This document shows, piece by piece, positions 34,102 to 43,770 of a stretch of 64,000 nt of DNA. Source of the DNA: JAEZDR01 sp039811185 (GTDB lineage: Bacteria > Bacteroidota > Bacteroidia > Chitinophagales > Chitinophagaceae); the NCBI GenBank assembly GCA_039811185.1, contig JBDHYF010000007.1, positions 62,001 to 126,000 on the forward strand, read 5' to 3'. The notes under the pieces were generated by a model. It was not told the origin of the DNA. It ran no database searches and worked only from the letters and a program-made list of their open reading frames with translations. Numbering within the stretch: position 1 is the first letter of the stretch; each line of letters starts with the position of its first letter. The position numbers were made by a program, and so were the translations under genes.

Positions 34102-35892
34102 ATGTATTTAAAGTTTAAAAACAACTTCTTAGGTTACTTCAAGTTTTATTATTCTATACTTCGGTATCGGATCTTTATCAACCTTTTTTTAAGTGTAACC
34201 ATTGGTTTTATCGACGGTATGGGTCTTGCGATGTTTATGCCTCTGTTGCAAGCTGCGAGTACTGGAGGAACAGCCGATGGTGCAAATTTGGGAGCGCTTC
34301 GGCATTTCACCGATTTTTTAAAAATGATGGGTATCCCTCTTACGGTTACGAATGTGCTGTATGTGTTGGTTGCACTCTTCTTGTTTAAAGGGGGATTGAA
34401 ATATGTTCAGCTGATCTATCAGGTAAACAACAGGTTTTTGTTCATTAGTACAGCGCGCCACCAACTTGTACGCAAGCTCCACAACCTCAGTTTTGGAAAA
34501 TTTTTAAAGCTTGATGCCGGCAGGATTCAAAACACATTTTCCGCGGAGGTTCAGCGGTTGTTTATGGGGATGAACCAATATTTTTCTGCCGGTCAGTCTC
34601 TCGTGCTGCTGATGACTTACATTTTTCTTGCGATCCTCGCCAACTATCAGTTTGCCATATTAGTGGCCGCAGGCGCCGGACTAACCAATTTAGTGTATCG
34701 CCGGATATATGTGGCGGTAAAGCGAATCTCTGCAAGTATTTCCATGAACGGCAATGTCTTCAACAGTTACCTAATACAGGCGGTTAACAATTTTAAGTAT
34801 CTGAAGGCTACGAACTATTTCGAGCAATTTTCGCATAAATTAAAGACTACTGTTGATAAGATTGAGAAACTGAATAAGAGTGCGGGAAAGTATAATGCTA
34901 TCACGATGTCGATGCGTGAGCCACTTATTATTATTATCGTTGTTGCTGTGATACACGTGCAATTGCGATTTTTCGGAAGCGATCTATCTAGTATACTGCT
35001 GTCGTTATTGTTGTTTTACCGGGCGCTAACCTATCTGCTGGTGATTCAAAACAACTGGCAAACGTTTATTAACCTAAGTGGCTCGATGGAACAAGTAGCG
35101 AACTTACTGAATGAGATGGAGGATGGTAAGGAAACATTTTCAAACGTCCCATACCCCGGACTTCTGAAAGAGATAAAGCTGAACAATGTTTCATTCGGCT
35201 ATCCTGACATTACTATTCTCAAAGAGTTAAACATATCGCTGCATAAAAACCAAACCATTGCGCTCGTTGGGGAAAGCGGGTCGGGTAAAACAACACTCGC
35301 CAATCTTATAGCCGGGTTGCTACCGCCAACGGAGGGCGAGATACTGGTAAATGGAAAAAATGTTTATGACTTCAACCTGAAGGATTACCGTAGAACAATT
35401 GGATTCATTACTCAGGAGCCGGTTATTTTTAATGATGACATATTTAATAACATCACCTTTTGGGATGAGCCTACGTCGGCCAATATGGAAAAGTTCAAGC
35501 ACGCCGTTCAACTTGCTGCGCTCGAAAACTTCCTCAATGATCTGCCGTTAAAAGAAAAAACGCCTTTGGGTGACAACGGCGTATTAATCTCGGGCGGTCA
35601 GAAGCAAAGAATTTCAATTGCGCGGGAACTGTACAAGCAGGCTGAAATTCTCATCATGGACGAAGCCACGTCGGCCCTTGATTCCGAAACGGAACGGTCC
35701 ATTCAGGAAAACATTGATAACTTAAAAGGGAAATACACCATCATCATCATCGCACACCGTTTGTCAACTATTAAAAACGCCGATAAAATTTATTTACTTG
35801 AAAAAGGGAAACTAGATGCCGAGGGCAGTTTTGAAGAAATGGCTAGCAGCTCGCCACGGTTTAAGCGAATGGTAGAACTGCAGGAATTTTAG
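34102..35892 (+). CDS. ABC exporter, PglK-like lipid-linked sugar flippase candidate
   Basis: A 596-residue fused ABC half-transporter. The opening membrane segment IGFIDGMGLAMFMPLLQAA resembles PglK-type flippases for lipid-linked oligosaccharides. About six helices span residues 20-320. The ATPase domain has Walker A GESGSGKTTLANLI, signature LISGGQKQRISIARE, Walker B ILIMDEATSALD with the catalytic Glu, and IAHRLST. Its position in a capsule locus lacking an obvious Wzx-type flippase suggests that it flips the repeat unit. That role is inference. A 58-base gap separates it from the Wzc-like gene; cysQ starts 4 bases after it. Confidence 0.85.
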   Translation: MYLKFKNNFLGYFKFYYSILRYRIFINLFLSVTIGFIDGMGLAMFMPLLQAASTGGTADGANLGALRHFTDFLKMMGIPLTVTNVLYVLVALFLFKGGLKYVQLIYQVNNRFLFISTARHQLVRKLHNLSFGKFLKLDAGRIQNTFSAEVQRLFMGMNQYFSAGQSLVLLMTYIFLAILANYQFAILVAAGAGLTNLVYRRIYVAVKRISASISMNGNVFNSYLIQAVNNFKYLKATNYFEQFSHKLKTTVDKIEKLNKSAGKYNAITMSMREPLIIIIVVAVIHVQLRFFGSDLSSILLSLLLFYRALTYLLVIQNNWQTFINLSGSMEQVANLLNEMEDGKETFSNVPYPGLLKEIKLNNVSFGYPDITILKELNISLHKNQTIALVGESGSGKTTLANLIAGLLPPTEGEILVNGKNVYDFNLKDYRRTIGFITQEPVIFNDDIFNNITFWDEPTSANMEKFKHAVQLAALENFLNDLPLKEKTPLGDNGVLISGGQKQRISIARELYKQAEILIMDEATSALDSETERSIQENIDNLKGKYTIIIIAHRLSTIKNADKIYLLEKGKLDAEGSFEEMASSSPRFKRMVELQEF

Positions 35893-35896
35893 TTTA

Positions 35897-36694
35897 ATGA
35901 AAACCGACAATGAAATACTGCTCGCCGCTATTGACGCTGCCCTTGTTGCAGGTGACGCAATTGCTGACGTTTATGCACTCGACTTTACCGTCGATTTTAA
36001 AGATGATCATTCTCCGCTCACTACTGCAGATATCCGGGCGCATCAAATTATTTCCGAGAAACTGGCGCAGCTATACCCCATTTTAAGTGAAGAAGGCAAT
36101 ACCGTTCCGTACACAGTACGAAGCGGATGGGCCCGCTTTTGGATGGTTGATCCTCTCGACGGAACAAAAGAGTTTATTAAAAAGAATGGAGAGTTCACAA
36201 TTAATATTGCCCTGATTGAAAATGGCATTCCGGTACTTGGTGTAGTGTATGCGCCTATTCTTGAACGATTGTATTTTGCCGCCGAAGGGGCCGGTGCGTT
36301 TCGTTGTGAAGAAAACTTAGCTGTCCGTTCGGATTTGCATAAGTTAATGGCATCAGCCAAATCGCTTGGCGATGATAGCCTGCCTTCAAACTACACAATC
36401 GTTGCATCCCGCTCTCATCTTAACGCCGAAACGCAAGCTTTTATTCATGCAAGGCGCAAGCAGATGGGAGAAGTGGAACTAATTAGCAAAGGAAGTTCGC
36501 TTAAACTATGTTTAGTTGCTGAAGGAAGCGCCCATATTTATCCCCGACTCGCTCCCACAATGGAGTGGGATACTGCTGCCGCAGATGCTATCGCCAGAGC
36601 TGCCGGTTGCAGAGTATACGTGCCAGCGACTGGCGAACCACTGGTGTATAACAAAGAAAACTTGTTAAACCCGTCGTTTATAGTAAGTAGATAG
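35897..36694 (+). CDS. cysQ: 3'(2'),5'-bisphosphate nucleotidase
   Basis: Hydrolyses 3'-phosphoadenosine 5'-phosphate (PAP), the by-product of PAPS use, to AMP. The 265-residue inositol-monophosphatase-fold protein shows the metal sites LSEEGN, VDPLDGTKEFIKKNGEFTIN and EWDTAAADAIARAAG. PAP removal matters most where a sulfotransferase or PAPS reductase is active; a sulfotransferase is encoded five genes downstream. The stop overlaps the next start (TAGTG). Confidence 0.93.
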   Translation: MKTDNEILLAAIDAALVAGDAIADVYALDFTVDFKDDHSPLTTADIRAHQIISEKLAQLYPILSEEGNTVPYTVRSGWARFWMVDPLDGTKEFIKKNGEFTINIALIENGIPVLGVVYAPILERLYFAAEGAGAFRCEENLAVRSDLHKLMASAKSLGDDSLPSNYTIVASRSHLNAETQAFIHARRKQMGEVELISKGSSLKLCLVAEGSAHIYPRLAPTMEWDTAAADAIARAAGCRVYVPATGEPLVYNKENLLNPSFIVSR

Positions 36695-38487
36695 TGCTAA
36701 CCCTCTCCCTGCCATACCAACAAGCTGCTGTCATTATAACCACAATTTCTGTGGTTATATTACTTTTTTACGAGAAAATAAAGCCCTCGTTCATATTTTT
36801 CTCTGCGGTTCTGATTTTTCTGCTTACCGGAATTTTGACCACCAAAGACCTTTTAAATTCGCTGGCAAATGAATCGATCTTAAACATATTTCTATTAATA
36901 TTTATCACGGCCGGGCTGAAAGAGCATTTTAATATTGTAGGAGGCCTAGATAAATTGTTTGGGAAAAGTACAAACCCACGTATTTTTCTTCTTCGAATGA
37001 CGTCTGCGGTTGCCGGCTTGTCTGCCTTCTTAAACAACACACCGCTTGTTGCTTTGGTAATGCCTTACCTCTACCAGTGGTCTAGAAAAAACAAAGTTCC
37101 GCTTAGCAAATTAATGATGCCGCTTTCTTTCGCAGCAATTATTGGAGGCATGATTACCGTTATTGGCACTTCAACCAATCTGGTGTTGAACGGGCTGATA
37201 GTTTCTAAAAACATTCCGCCACTGGGCTTTTTTGATTTTTTCTATCCCGGCATCGCTGTCACCGTAGGAGGAGTCTTGTTCTTATACCTCTGGGGCTACA
37301 ATATGCTGCCCGATCGCTCCGACGCAGCAAAGAGCATCAGCCGCCAAAGCAGGGAATACGTGGTGGAAACACTCGTTCCCCAAGGAAGCGCCATAGAAGG
37401 AAAATCAGTCACAGACGCCAATCTTAGGAATTTGACCGGTATCTATCTTTTTGAAATTATCAGGCGCGGCAGAACCTTAACACCTGTAATGCCAACGGAA
37501 GTGCTGGAAGCGGGCGACACTTTATTTTTCGCCGGCGACACCGGGAACATAGTTGAACTGCTCGCCCGCAAAGATGAACTCATATTGCCGTCTACTCCGG
37601 TACATGTTTCACTAAATGGAAAAGGCCTGAATTTGGTAGAGGCTGTAGTGCCGCAAAACAGCGAGCTTGTGGGCGCTACATTAAAAGAAATCAGCTTTCG
37701 CGAAAACTATGATGCCGCGGTAGTGGCCATTCATAGAAACGGCGAAAGGCTCAGTGGGAAGATCGGAGAGATTTTAATAATGGCAGGCGATCTCTTGCTG
37801 ATATCGACCGGTCTGAACTTCTCAAAGCGAATGCAGGGAAAATCATCGCTGTACCTTGTATCCACCATCTCAAAAACCGCGTACACCAAGCCGCAGATTA
37901 AGGTGGGATTTGCGATCATTGTTCTAATCGCTATAGTCGGGCTGATTGCGGGTTTTATCAATCTCTTCCTCGCACTGATTATCATTTCCGCTTATATGGT
38001 TGCAGCCGGACTACTCTCTATCACTCAGGTAAAAAAAGAACTTGATATTCATCTTCTCGTAATTCTGGTGGCTTCTCTCAGTTTCAGTACAGCCATCATT
38101 GACACCGGCAGTGCGGAGGCGCTTGCTTCCCGGTTGATTCCGGCGTTTACGGGTTTTGGGAATATGGGGCTGATTACCGGTCTTTATCTCATTACATTAC
38201 TGCTTACCAGTTTTGTAACCCATGTGGCGGCAGTTTCCATTATGTTTCCTATCGCCTACGCATTGGGCGTATCGGTACCCGGTTTAAATATGAGCGCGTT
38301 GTTTGTTGCCATTGCATTTGCCGCTTCTGCGTCTTTCCACGCACCGTTCAGCTATCAGACAAATCTGATGGTTTATGGGCCGGGTGGTTATAAGTTTAAA
38401 GACTTTTTAAAAACCGGCTTACCGTTCACCGCTATATATTCCGTAATTACCCTTCTGGTCATTTACTTTTACTATCAAATTTCATGA
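36694..38487 (+). CDS. SLC13-family permease with TrkA-C domains, probable sulfate transporter
   Basis: A 597-residue inner-membrane protein with about ten helices. SLC13/DASS marks are FLNNTPLVALVMPYL, GTSTNLVLNGLI and SFVTHVAAVSIMFPIAYALG. Two soluble RCK-C-like domains (about residues 215-300 and 305-390; EGKSVTDANLRNLTGIYLFE, LVGATLKEISFRENYDAAVV) interrupt the membrane part, as in other permeases of this type. Its position between cysQ and cysC makes sulfate the likely substrate. The start codon is GTG, overlapping the cysQ stop by 1 base; the 3' end overlaps cysC by 4 bases. Confidence 0.88.
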   Translation: MLTLSLPYQQAAVIITTISVVILLFYEKIKPSFIFFSAVLIFLLTGILTTKDLLNSLANESILNIFLLIFITAGLKEHFNIVGGLDKLFGKSTNPRIFLLRMTSAVAGLSAFLNNTPLVALVMPYLYQWSRKNKVPLSKLMMPLSFAAIIGGMITVIGTSTNLVLNGLIVSKNIPPLGFFDFFYPGIAVTVGGVLFLYLWGYNMLPDRSDAAKSISRQSREYVVETLVPQGSAIEGKSVTDANLRNLTGIYLFEIIRRGRTLTPVMPTEVLEAGDTLFFAGDTGNIVELLARKDELILPSTPVHVSLNGKGLNLVEAVVPQNSELVGATLKEISFRENYDAAVVAIHRNGERLSGKIGEILIMAGDLLLISTGLNFSKRMQGKSSLYLVSTISKTAYTKPQIKVGFAIIVLIAIVGLIAGFINLFLALIIISAYMVAAGLLSITQVKKELDIHLLVILVASLSFSTAIIDTGSAEALASRLIPAFTGFGNMGLITGLYLITLLLTSFVTHVAAVSIMFPIAYALGVSVPGLNMSALFVAIAFAASASFHAPFSYQTNLMVYGPGGYKFKDFLKTGLPFTAIYSVITLLVIYFYYQIS

Positions 38488-39092
38488 CGCAGCCACTAGA
38501 TATTATACCGCATGGCCATAAAATAAAAAAGGCCGATCGTGCGCGGCAAAAAGGACATCAATCTGCCGTCGTTTGGTTCACCGGGCTCAGCGGCTCCGGT
38601 AAATCTACCATCGCCGACGCCACCGAACAGCTTCTCCTCAGCAAAAACATTCATACTTATATCCTCGACGGTGATAACGTTAGAATGGGCTTAAACAGCG
38701 GTCTGGGCTTTTCGCAGGCCGATCGTAAAGAAAATCTAAGGCGGATTGCAGAAGTGGCGAAACTGTTTGCAGATGCCGGACTCGTAATCCTCAGCGCATT
38801 TGTATCGCCAATGCGAGTCGACCGCGAAATGGTTAAAAATATTGTAGGAAGTCAGGACTTTGTGGAAGTATTTGTAAACACTTCGCTCGAAGAATGCGAA
38901 AGGCGCGATGTAAAAGGACTGTACCAGAAAGCAAGACGAGGAGAAATAGCCAACTTCACAGGGATTCAATCACCCTACGAGGCGCCCCAACAACCCGAAC
39001 TGATAATAGAAACTGAAAGCTGCAGTCCTCAGGAAGCTGCAGAAAAAGTGGTTCGTTACCTCATTGAAAAAAATATTATAAAGCCTTTGTAA
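38484..39092 (+). CDS. cysC: adenylylsulfate (APS) kinase
   Basis: Phosphorylates APS to PAPS, the universal sulfate donor. The 202-residue protein has P-loop FTGLSGSGKSTIADA, the APS pocket DGDNVRMGLNSGLGFSQADR, the SAFVSPMRVDRE segment with the conserved Ser, and GLYQKARRGEIANFTGIQ. It is a separate enzyme, not fused to CysN. Start and stop overlap its neighbours. Because the locus also has an APS-type reductase, which does not need PAPS, the PAPS made here is most likely meant for the sulfotransferase. Confidence 0.95.
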   Translation: MTQPLDIIPHGHKIKKADRARQKGHQSAVVWFTGLSGSGKSTIADATEQLLLSKNIHTYILDGDNVRMGLNSGLGFSQADRKENLRRIAEVAKLFADAGLVILSAFVSPMRVDREMVKNIVGSQDFVEVFVNTSLEECERRDVKGLYQKARRGEIANFTGIQSPYEAPQQPELIIETESCSPQEAAEKVVRYLIEKNIIKPL

Positions 39093-39997
39093 TGGACAAA
39101 TATTTTCTAAATTATTTAGACGAACTGGAGTCAGAAGCCATTTATATTTTAAGGGAAGTGTATGCCCAGTTTCAGAACCCTGTAATACTTTTTTCGGGCG
39201 GGAAAGACTCAATTGTGGTTACGCACCTTGCGCGTAAGGCCTTCTACCCAGCCCGTGTGCCTTTTCCGCTACTGCACATTGATACCGGCCATAATTTTCC
39301 TGAAACAATGAATTTCCGCGATGCATTGGTAAACGAACTGGAGGTAAAACTGCTGGTTGGTTCGGTGGAAACTTCCATACAGAAAGGAAGAGTGCGCGAA
39401 GAAAAGGGCAGAAATGCAAGCCGAAACAGCCTTCAAATCACAACACTGCTCGATGCGATTGAAGAAAATAAAATAGACTGTGCCATCGGCGGCGGCAGGA
39501 GAGATGAAGAAAAAGCGCGCGCAAAAGAACGGTTTTTTTCACACCGCGACGAATTCGGCCAGTGGAATCCTAAAAATCAGCGGGCTGAACTCTGGAACAT
39601 CCTGAACGGTAAATATTTTCAAGGCGAACACTTCAGAGCTTTCCCTATCAGCAATTGGACGGAGATGGATGTTTGGAATTATATCCTTCGGGAAAACATT
39701 GCCATCCCGTCGCTTTATTTTGCCCATCAAAGACAAGTGGTTTGGCGTAACGACTCCTGGATTCCGGTGTCAGAATACCTGAACCTCGACGAAAGGGATC
39801 AAGTGCAGAATAAGAAAATCCGTTTTCGCACACTTGGCGATATTACGATTACAGGCGGTATTGAATCTGATGCGGACACCCTGGAAAAAATAGTGGAAGA
39901 AGTGGCCGCCATGCGGCAAACAGAAAGGGGTAACCGCGCAGACGATAAAAGATCCGAGACCGCTATGGAAGACAGAAAAAAACAAGGATATTTTTAA
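39092..39997 (+). CDS. cysD: sulfate adenylyltransferase subunit 2
   Basis: Catalytic subunit of ATP sulfurylase, forming APS from sulfate and ATP. The 301-residue protein has the PP-loop FSGGKDSIVVTHLARKAF, LHIDTGHNFPETMNFRD, GRDDEEKAR-like GGRRDEEKARAKERFFSHRD and the C-terminal RFRTLGDITITGGIES, ending MEDRKKQGYF. All are typical of CysD. It overlaps cysC by 1 base; cysN follows after 8 bases. Confidence 0.96.
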   Translation: MDKYFLNYLDELESEAIYILREVYAQFQNPVILFSGGKDSIVVTHLARKAFYPARVPFPLLHIDTGHNFPETMNFRDALVNELEVKLLVGSVETSIQKGRVREEKGRNASRNSLQITTLLDAIEENKIDCAIGGGRRDEEKARAKERFFSHRDEFGQWNPKNQRAELWNILNGKYFQGEHFRAFPISNWTEMDVWNYILRENIAIPSLYFAHQRQVVWRNDSWIPVSEYLNLDERDQVQNKKIRFRTLGDITITGGIESDADTLEKIVEEVAAMRQTERGNRADDKRSETAMEDRKKQGYF

Positions 39998-40005
39998 AAA
40001 AAATT

Positions 40006-41259
40006 ATGTCTATCAACAATAACCAACTATTGCGTTTCACCACCGCAGGTAGTGTAGACGATGGTAAAAGCACATTAATTGGCAGGCTCCTATATGATTC
40101 AAAGTCTATTTTTGAAGACCAGCTTGCTTCAGTCGAAAGTTCCAGCAAACGGAAAGGCCACGACCATGTAGATTTGGCCATGTTTACCGATGGGTTGCGG
40201 GAAGAACGTGAACAGGGCATTACAATTGATGTGGCCTATCGCTACTTCACCACACCAAAACGTAAGTTCATCATTGCCGATACGCCGGGTCATATTGAGT
40301 ACACGCGCAATATGGTAACCGGCGCTTCCACCGCCAACGCTGCCATTATTTTAATCGATGCCCGAAAGGGGGTCATCGAGCAAACCAAACGCCATTCCTT
40401 TATTGCCTCACTGTTGCAAATTCCACACATTATTGTCTGCATAAATAAGATGGATTTGGTTTATTATGAAGAAACGGTTTTCAACGACATTGTTTCTCAA
40501 TACGAAAAGGTGGCCTCCAAATTACTCATAAGCGATATTAGTTTTATTCCTATCAGTGCATTAAAAGGGGACAATGTGGTAAATAGGTCAGAAGCTATGG
40601 GCTGGTATCAGGGCGCAACCCTGCTGCATACACTTGAAACCCTGCACATCGGCAGCGACCTAAATAAAATAGACGCCCGTTTTCCGGTGCAAACCGTTAT
40701 TCGACCACAACGCGATGGATTTATCGACTACCGCGGATATGCCGGCCGAATTGCCAGCGGTATTTTCAGGGTGGGAGACGAAATTACCGTCTTGCCATCG
40801 GGCTTTACTTCAAAAATTAAATCAATCGATTTATATGAGAAACAAGTGGATGAAGCATTTGCACCGATATCGGTGACCATTACGCTCGAAGATGACATCG
40901 ATGTGAGCAGAGGCGATATGATTGTTAAAACCGGCAATCAGCCGCAGATTACACAGGAGTTTGATGTTATGCTGTGCTGGCTCAACAGCAAGCCGCCGGT
41001 TCCGCGGGTAAAATATACCATTATGCATGCAAGCAATACACAGAAAGCCATCATTAAAGAGGTAGCCTATAAAATAAACATCAATACACTAGAACGCACT
41101 CAGGACCAGCAGTTTGAAATGAATGACATTGGACGGGTTACTTTACGAACTACCCAGCCGCTGATGACCGACAGCTATCGACTGAACCGAATTACGGGCA
41201 GTATTATATTAGTAGATGAGCATACAAACGAAACCCTTGCCGCCGGGATGGTGGTGTAA
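40006..41259 (+). CDS. cysN: sulfate adenylyltransferase subunit 1 (GTPase)
   Basis: GTPase subunit that drives APS formation by CysD. The 417-residue EF-Tu-like protein has G1 AGSVDDGKSTLIGRLLYD, G2 EREQGITIDVAYRYF, G3 IADTPGHIEYTRNM and G4 CINKMDLV, then beta-barrel domains ending in RITGSIILVDEHTNETLAAG. No CysC domain is fused. The sulfotransferase begins 8 bases downstream. Confidence 0.96.
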   Translation: MSINNNQLLRFTTAGSVDDGKSTLIGRLLYDSKSIFEDQLASVESSSKRKGHDHVDLAMFTDGLREEREQGITIDVAYRYFTTPKRKFIIADTPGHIEYTRNMVTGASTANAAIILIDARKGVIEQTKRHSFIASLLQIPHIIVCINKMDLVYYEETVFNDIVSQYEKVASKLLISDISFIPISALKGDNVVNRSEAMGWYQGATLLHTLETLHIGSDLNKIDARFPVQTVIRPQRDGFIDYRGYAGRIASGIFRVGDEITVLPSGFTSKIKSIDLYEKQVDEAFAPISVTITLEDDIDVSRGDMIVKTGNQPQITQEFDVMLCWLNSKPPVPRVKYTIMHASNTQKAIIKEVAYKININTLERTQDQQFEMNDIGRVTLRTTQPLMTDSYRLNRITGSIILVDEHTNETLAAGMVV

Positions 41260-41267
41260 GTGATATC

Positions 41268-41981
41268 ATGCATCTTAACAGAAAACTCTACGAAACTAAA
41301 AAGCGATTTTTTGAACAGTGGATAAATCCGCTTAGAGTAAGGCGTAAAACGAAAATATTTTGTATCGGTAGAAATAAAACAGGTACGACTTCCCTAAAAC
41401 GTGCTTTTCAAAGTTTAAATATAGTGGTAGGTAATCAACGTCAGGCCGAACAATTGCTTAGAGATTATCAGAATGGAAAATTTGACAGAATTATCGAGTA
41501 CTGCAAAACCGCTCAATTTTTTCAGGATGCTCCTTTCAGTTATCCAGATACATTTAAACATCTTGACGTAGCTTATCCAGGCTCCAAATTCATTTTGACA
41601 GTTCGCAATAATCCTGAACAATGGTACAATTCCGTTACAAAATTTCACGCCAAGCTTTTCGCCGAGGGTAATTTGCCAACAAAGGCCGACCTGTTATCGG
41701 CCGAGTATGTTTGGAAGGGATGGATGTGGGAGGCCAACAGAGCAATCTATAACACGCCGGAAAACGATCCCTACAATAAGGAAATACTGACGGCAGCCTA
41801 TACAAAACACAATGAGGAAGTAATAGAATATTTTAAAGATAGACCCAACGATTTGATTGTAGTAAATGTAAGCGATAAATCGAGTTATAAGAAATTAATG
41901 GATTTTCTGAAAATTCAATCGCCTTTCAACGATTTTCCGTGGGAAAACCAAACAGAAAAGCTTCAAATCAGCAAGAAATGA
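41268..41981 (+). CDS. sulfotransferase family protein
   Basis: A 237-residue PAPS-dependent sulfotransferase candidate. The 5'-phosphosulfate-binding loop is FCIGRNKTGTTSLKRAF (residues about 31-47) and the 3'-phosphate-binding region is KFILTVRNNPEQWYNSV. The C-terminal NDLIVVNVSDKSSYKKLMDF also fits the carbohydrate sulfotransferase family. It lies immediately behind the PAPS-forming genes and within a glycosyltransferase cluster, so it probably sulfates the capsule repeat unit or its precursor. Its stop overlaps the next start by 4 bases. The acceptor is unknown. Confidence 0.85.
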   Translation: MHLNRKLYETKKRFFEQWINPLRVRRKTKIFCIGRNKTGTTSLKRAFQSLNIVVGNQRQAEQLLRDYQNGKFDRIIEYCKTAQFFQDAPFSYPDTFKHLDVAYPGSKFILTVRNNPEQWYNSVTKFHAKLFAEGNLPTKADLLSAEYVWKGWMWEANRAIYNTPENDPYNKEILTAAYTKHNEEVIEYFKDRPNDLIVVNVSDKSSYKKLMDFLKIQSPFNDFPWENQTEKLQISKK

Positions 41982-43060
41982 TTCCAGTTACAAGGCCTTT
42001 TTTGCCGCCGAAAGAAGAATACGAGGAGTACCTCACCGGTATCTGGCAACGCCAGTGGCTTACCAATATGGGGCCGCTTGCCAGCGATCTTGAATTGAAA
42101 CTGAAAGATTTTTTGGATGTGCAGCACCTGTTATTTGTTACAAATGGAACTGTTGCACTGCAAATGGCCATTAAAGCCCTCAATCTAAAAGGCGAGATTA
42201 TTACCACTCCTTTCTCGTTCGTAGCCACTTCTAGCAGCATTGTTTGGGAAGGGTGCGTACCTGTTTTTGTGGATATCGACCCTGAAACGCTAAACATCGA
42301 TGCTGCAAAAATTGAAGCAGCCATTACCCCTCAAACTTCTGCCATCCTTGCCACCCATGTGTATGGCAATCCCTGCGATGTTGAAGTTATTGATGCGATA
42401 GCAAAGAAGCATAGGTTGAAAGTGATTTACGATGGTGCTCATGCTTTTGGCGTAAAGTTGAACGGGAAATCGATTTTTGAGTATGGCGATATTTCCACCT
42501 GCTCCTTACACGCAACAAAGCTCTACCACAGCATCGAGGGAGGACTCATTATTACCACGAATCCTGAACTGCTAAAAAAGCTGGCCTATATCCGCAATTT
42601 CGGATTTGACGGCCCCGACGCATTTGCCGAGCTCGGCATTAATGGAAAAAATTCTGAATTCCACGCAGCGATGGGAATCTCAAATCTTAAATATGTTGAT
42701 GTCATTTTTACAAAACGGGAACTGCTCACCGAACGTTACCACACTATGCTTAAAGAAGTAAAAGCGTTTACTCCCCGTTGGCACAGCCAAGCAAGTCTGA
42801 ATTATGCATATTTTCCGTTGGTATTTGAATCGGAGCAACTAGCGGTAAAAGTGTTTGAAAGTTTGAAGTCAAAGGAAATTTTTGCCAGACGTTATTTTTA
42901 TCCATCACTCGCCGCTACATTACCCTACGTTAACCCCGTAGCCCTGCCGGTAACCACCCAACTCGCATCAAGCGTTGTTTGTTTGCCGCTCTATTACGAC
43001 TTAACAATAGAAGAAGTTGACCTGATTGCCCGAATTATTTTAAGAACTCAAAATTATTAA
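41978..43060 (+). CDS. DegT/DnrJ/EryC1-type sugar aminotransferase
   Basis: A 360-residue PLP-dependent aminotransferase acting on keto nucleotide sugars. Start at 41978 (MIPVTRPFLPPKEEYEEYL), the ATGA overlap with the sulfotransferase; an earlier in-frame start lies inside that gene. Motifs: NMGPLASDLELKLKDFL, FVTNGTVALQMAIKAL, TTPFSFVATSSSIVW, PLP-aspartate region VIYDGAHAFGV and the PLP lysine in CSLHATKLYHSIEGG. With the hexapeptide acyltransferases downstream it would create an N-acylated amino sugar. Confidence 0.93.
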   Translation: MIPVTRPFLPPKEEYEEYLTGIWQRQWLTNMGPLASDLELKLKDFLDVQHLLFVTNGTVALQMAIKALNLKGEIITTPFSFVATSSSIVWEGCVPVFVDIDPETLNIDAAKIEAAITPQTSAILATHVYGNPCDVEVIDAIAKKHRLKVIYDGAHAFGVKLNGKSIFEYGDISTCSLHATKLYHSIEGGLIITTNPELLKKLAYIRNFGFDGPDAFAELGINGKNSEFHAAMGISNLKYVDVIFTKRELLTERYHTMLKEVKAFTPRWHSQASLNYAYFPLVFESEQLAVKVFESLKSKEIFARRYFYPSLAATLPYVNPVALPVTTQLASSVVCLPLYYDLTIEEVDLIARIILRTQNY

Positions 43061-43061
43061 A

Positions 43062-43763
43062 ATGACCATTGCTGTTATGCAACCCTATCTCTTTCCTTAT
43101 ATTGGTTATTTTCAGTTAATTTATGCGGTAGATAAGTTTGTTTTTTATGATGACGTCAATTTCATAAAAAAAGGGTGGATTAACAGAAACAATATTTTAC
43201 TAAACAATAAACCTCATTTGTTTTCGGTTCCTCTAAGCGGTGTTTCCCAAAACAACAAAATCAACGAGTCGCTGATCGATAACTCGAATTTCGACAAGTG
43301 GCGGAATAAGTTTTTAACAACGATCCGCTCCGCATACAAAGGCGCAGCTTTTTTTGATCATACATTTTCAATCATAGAATCGTCTCTTATGCAAACCCGC
43401 ACCATTAGCGGTATGGCAATAAACAGCGTCCGGAATGTATGCAGCTACCTCGGCATCGAGCGGCAATTTTTGATTTCATCGCAGGCTTACGATAACCAGC
43501 CACTTGGCAGAAAAGAACGGTTAATCGATATCTGTAAACGAGAGGGCGGCTGCACGTATATTAATGCCATCGGCGGAATGGAATTGTATAGAAAAGAAGA
43601 TTTTTTGACAGCGGGAGTGGAGCTCCTCTTTTTGAAACCCGGAACTGTCCGTTATCAACAGTTTGATGGCGAGTTTGTTCCTTGGCTTTCCATCATTGAT
43701 GTCCTTATGTTCAATTCTCCTGAACAAATACTTCATCTTTTAACCAGATACGAACTGACCTAG
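43062..43763 (+). CDS. WbqC-like family protein
   Basis: A 233-residue protein of the WbqC family, commonly found in O-antigen and capsule loci next to amino-sugar genes. The N-terminal signature is AVMQPYLFPYIGYFQLIYAV, then DKFVFYDDVNFIKKGWINRN and HLFSVPLSGVSQN; the C-terminal FVPWLSIIDVLMFNSPEQIL is also typical. The biochemical reaction of most members is not established. It starts 1 base after the aminotransferase stop. Confidence 0.88.
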   Translation: MTIAVMQPYLFPYIGYFQLIYAVDKFVFYDDVNFIKKGWINRNNILLNNKPHLFSVPLSGVSQNNKINESLIDNSNFDKWRNKFLTTIRSAYKGAAFFDHTFSIIESSLMQTRTISGMAINSVRNVCSYLGIERQFLISSQAYDNQPLGRKERLIDICKREGGCTYINAIGGMELYRKEDFLTAGVELLFLKPGTVRYQQFDGEFVPWLSIIDVLMFNSPEQILHLLTRYELT

Positions 43764-43770
43764 ATAGATT

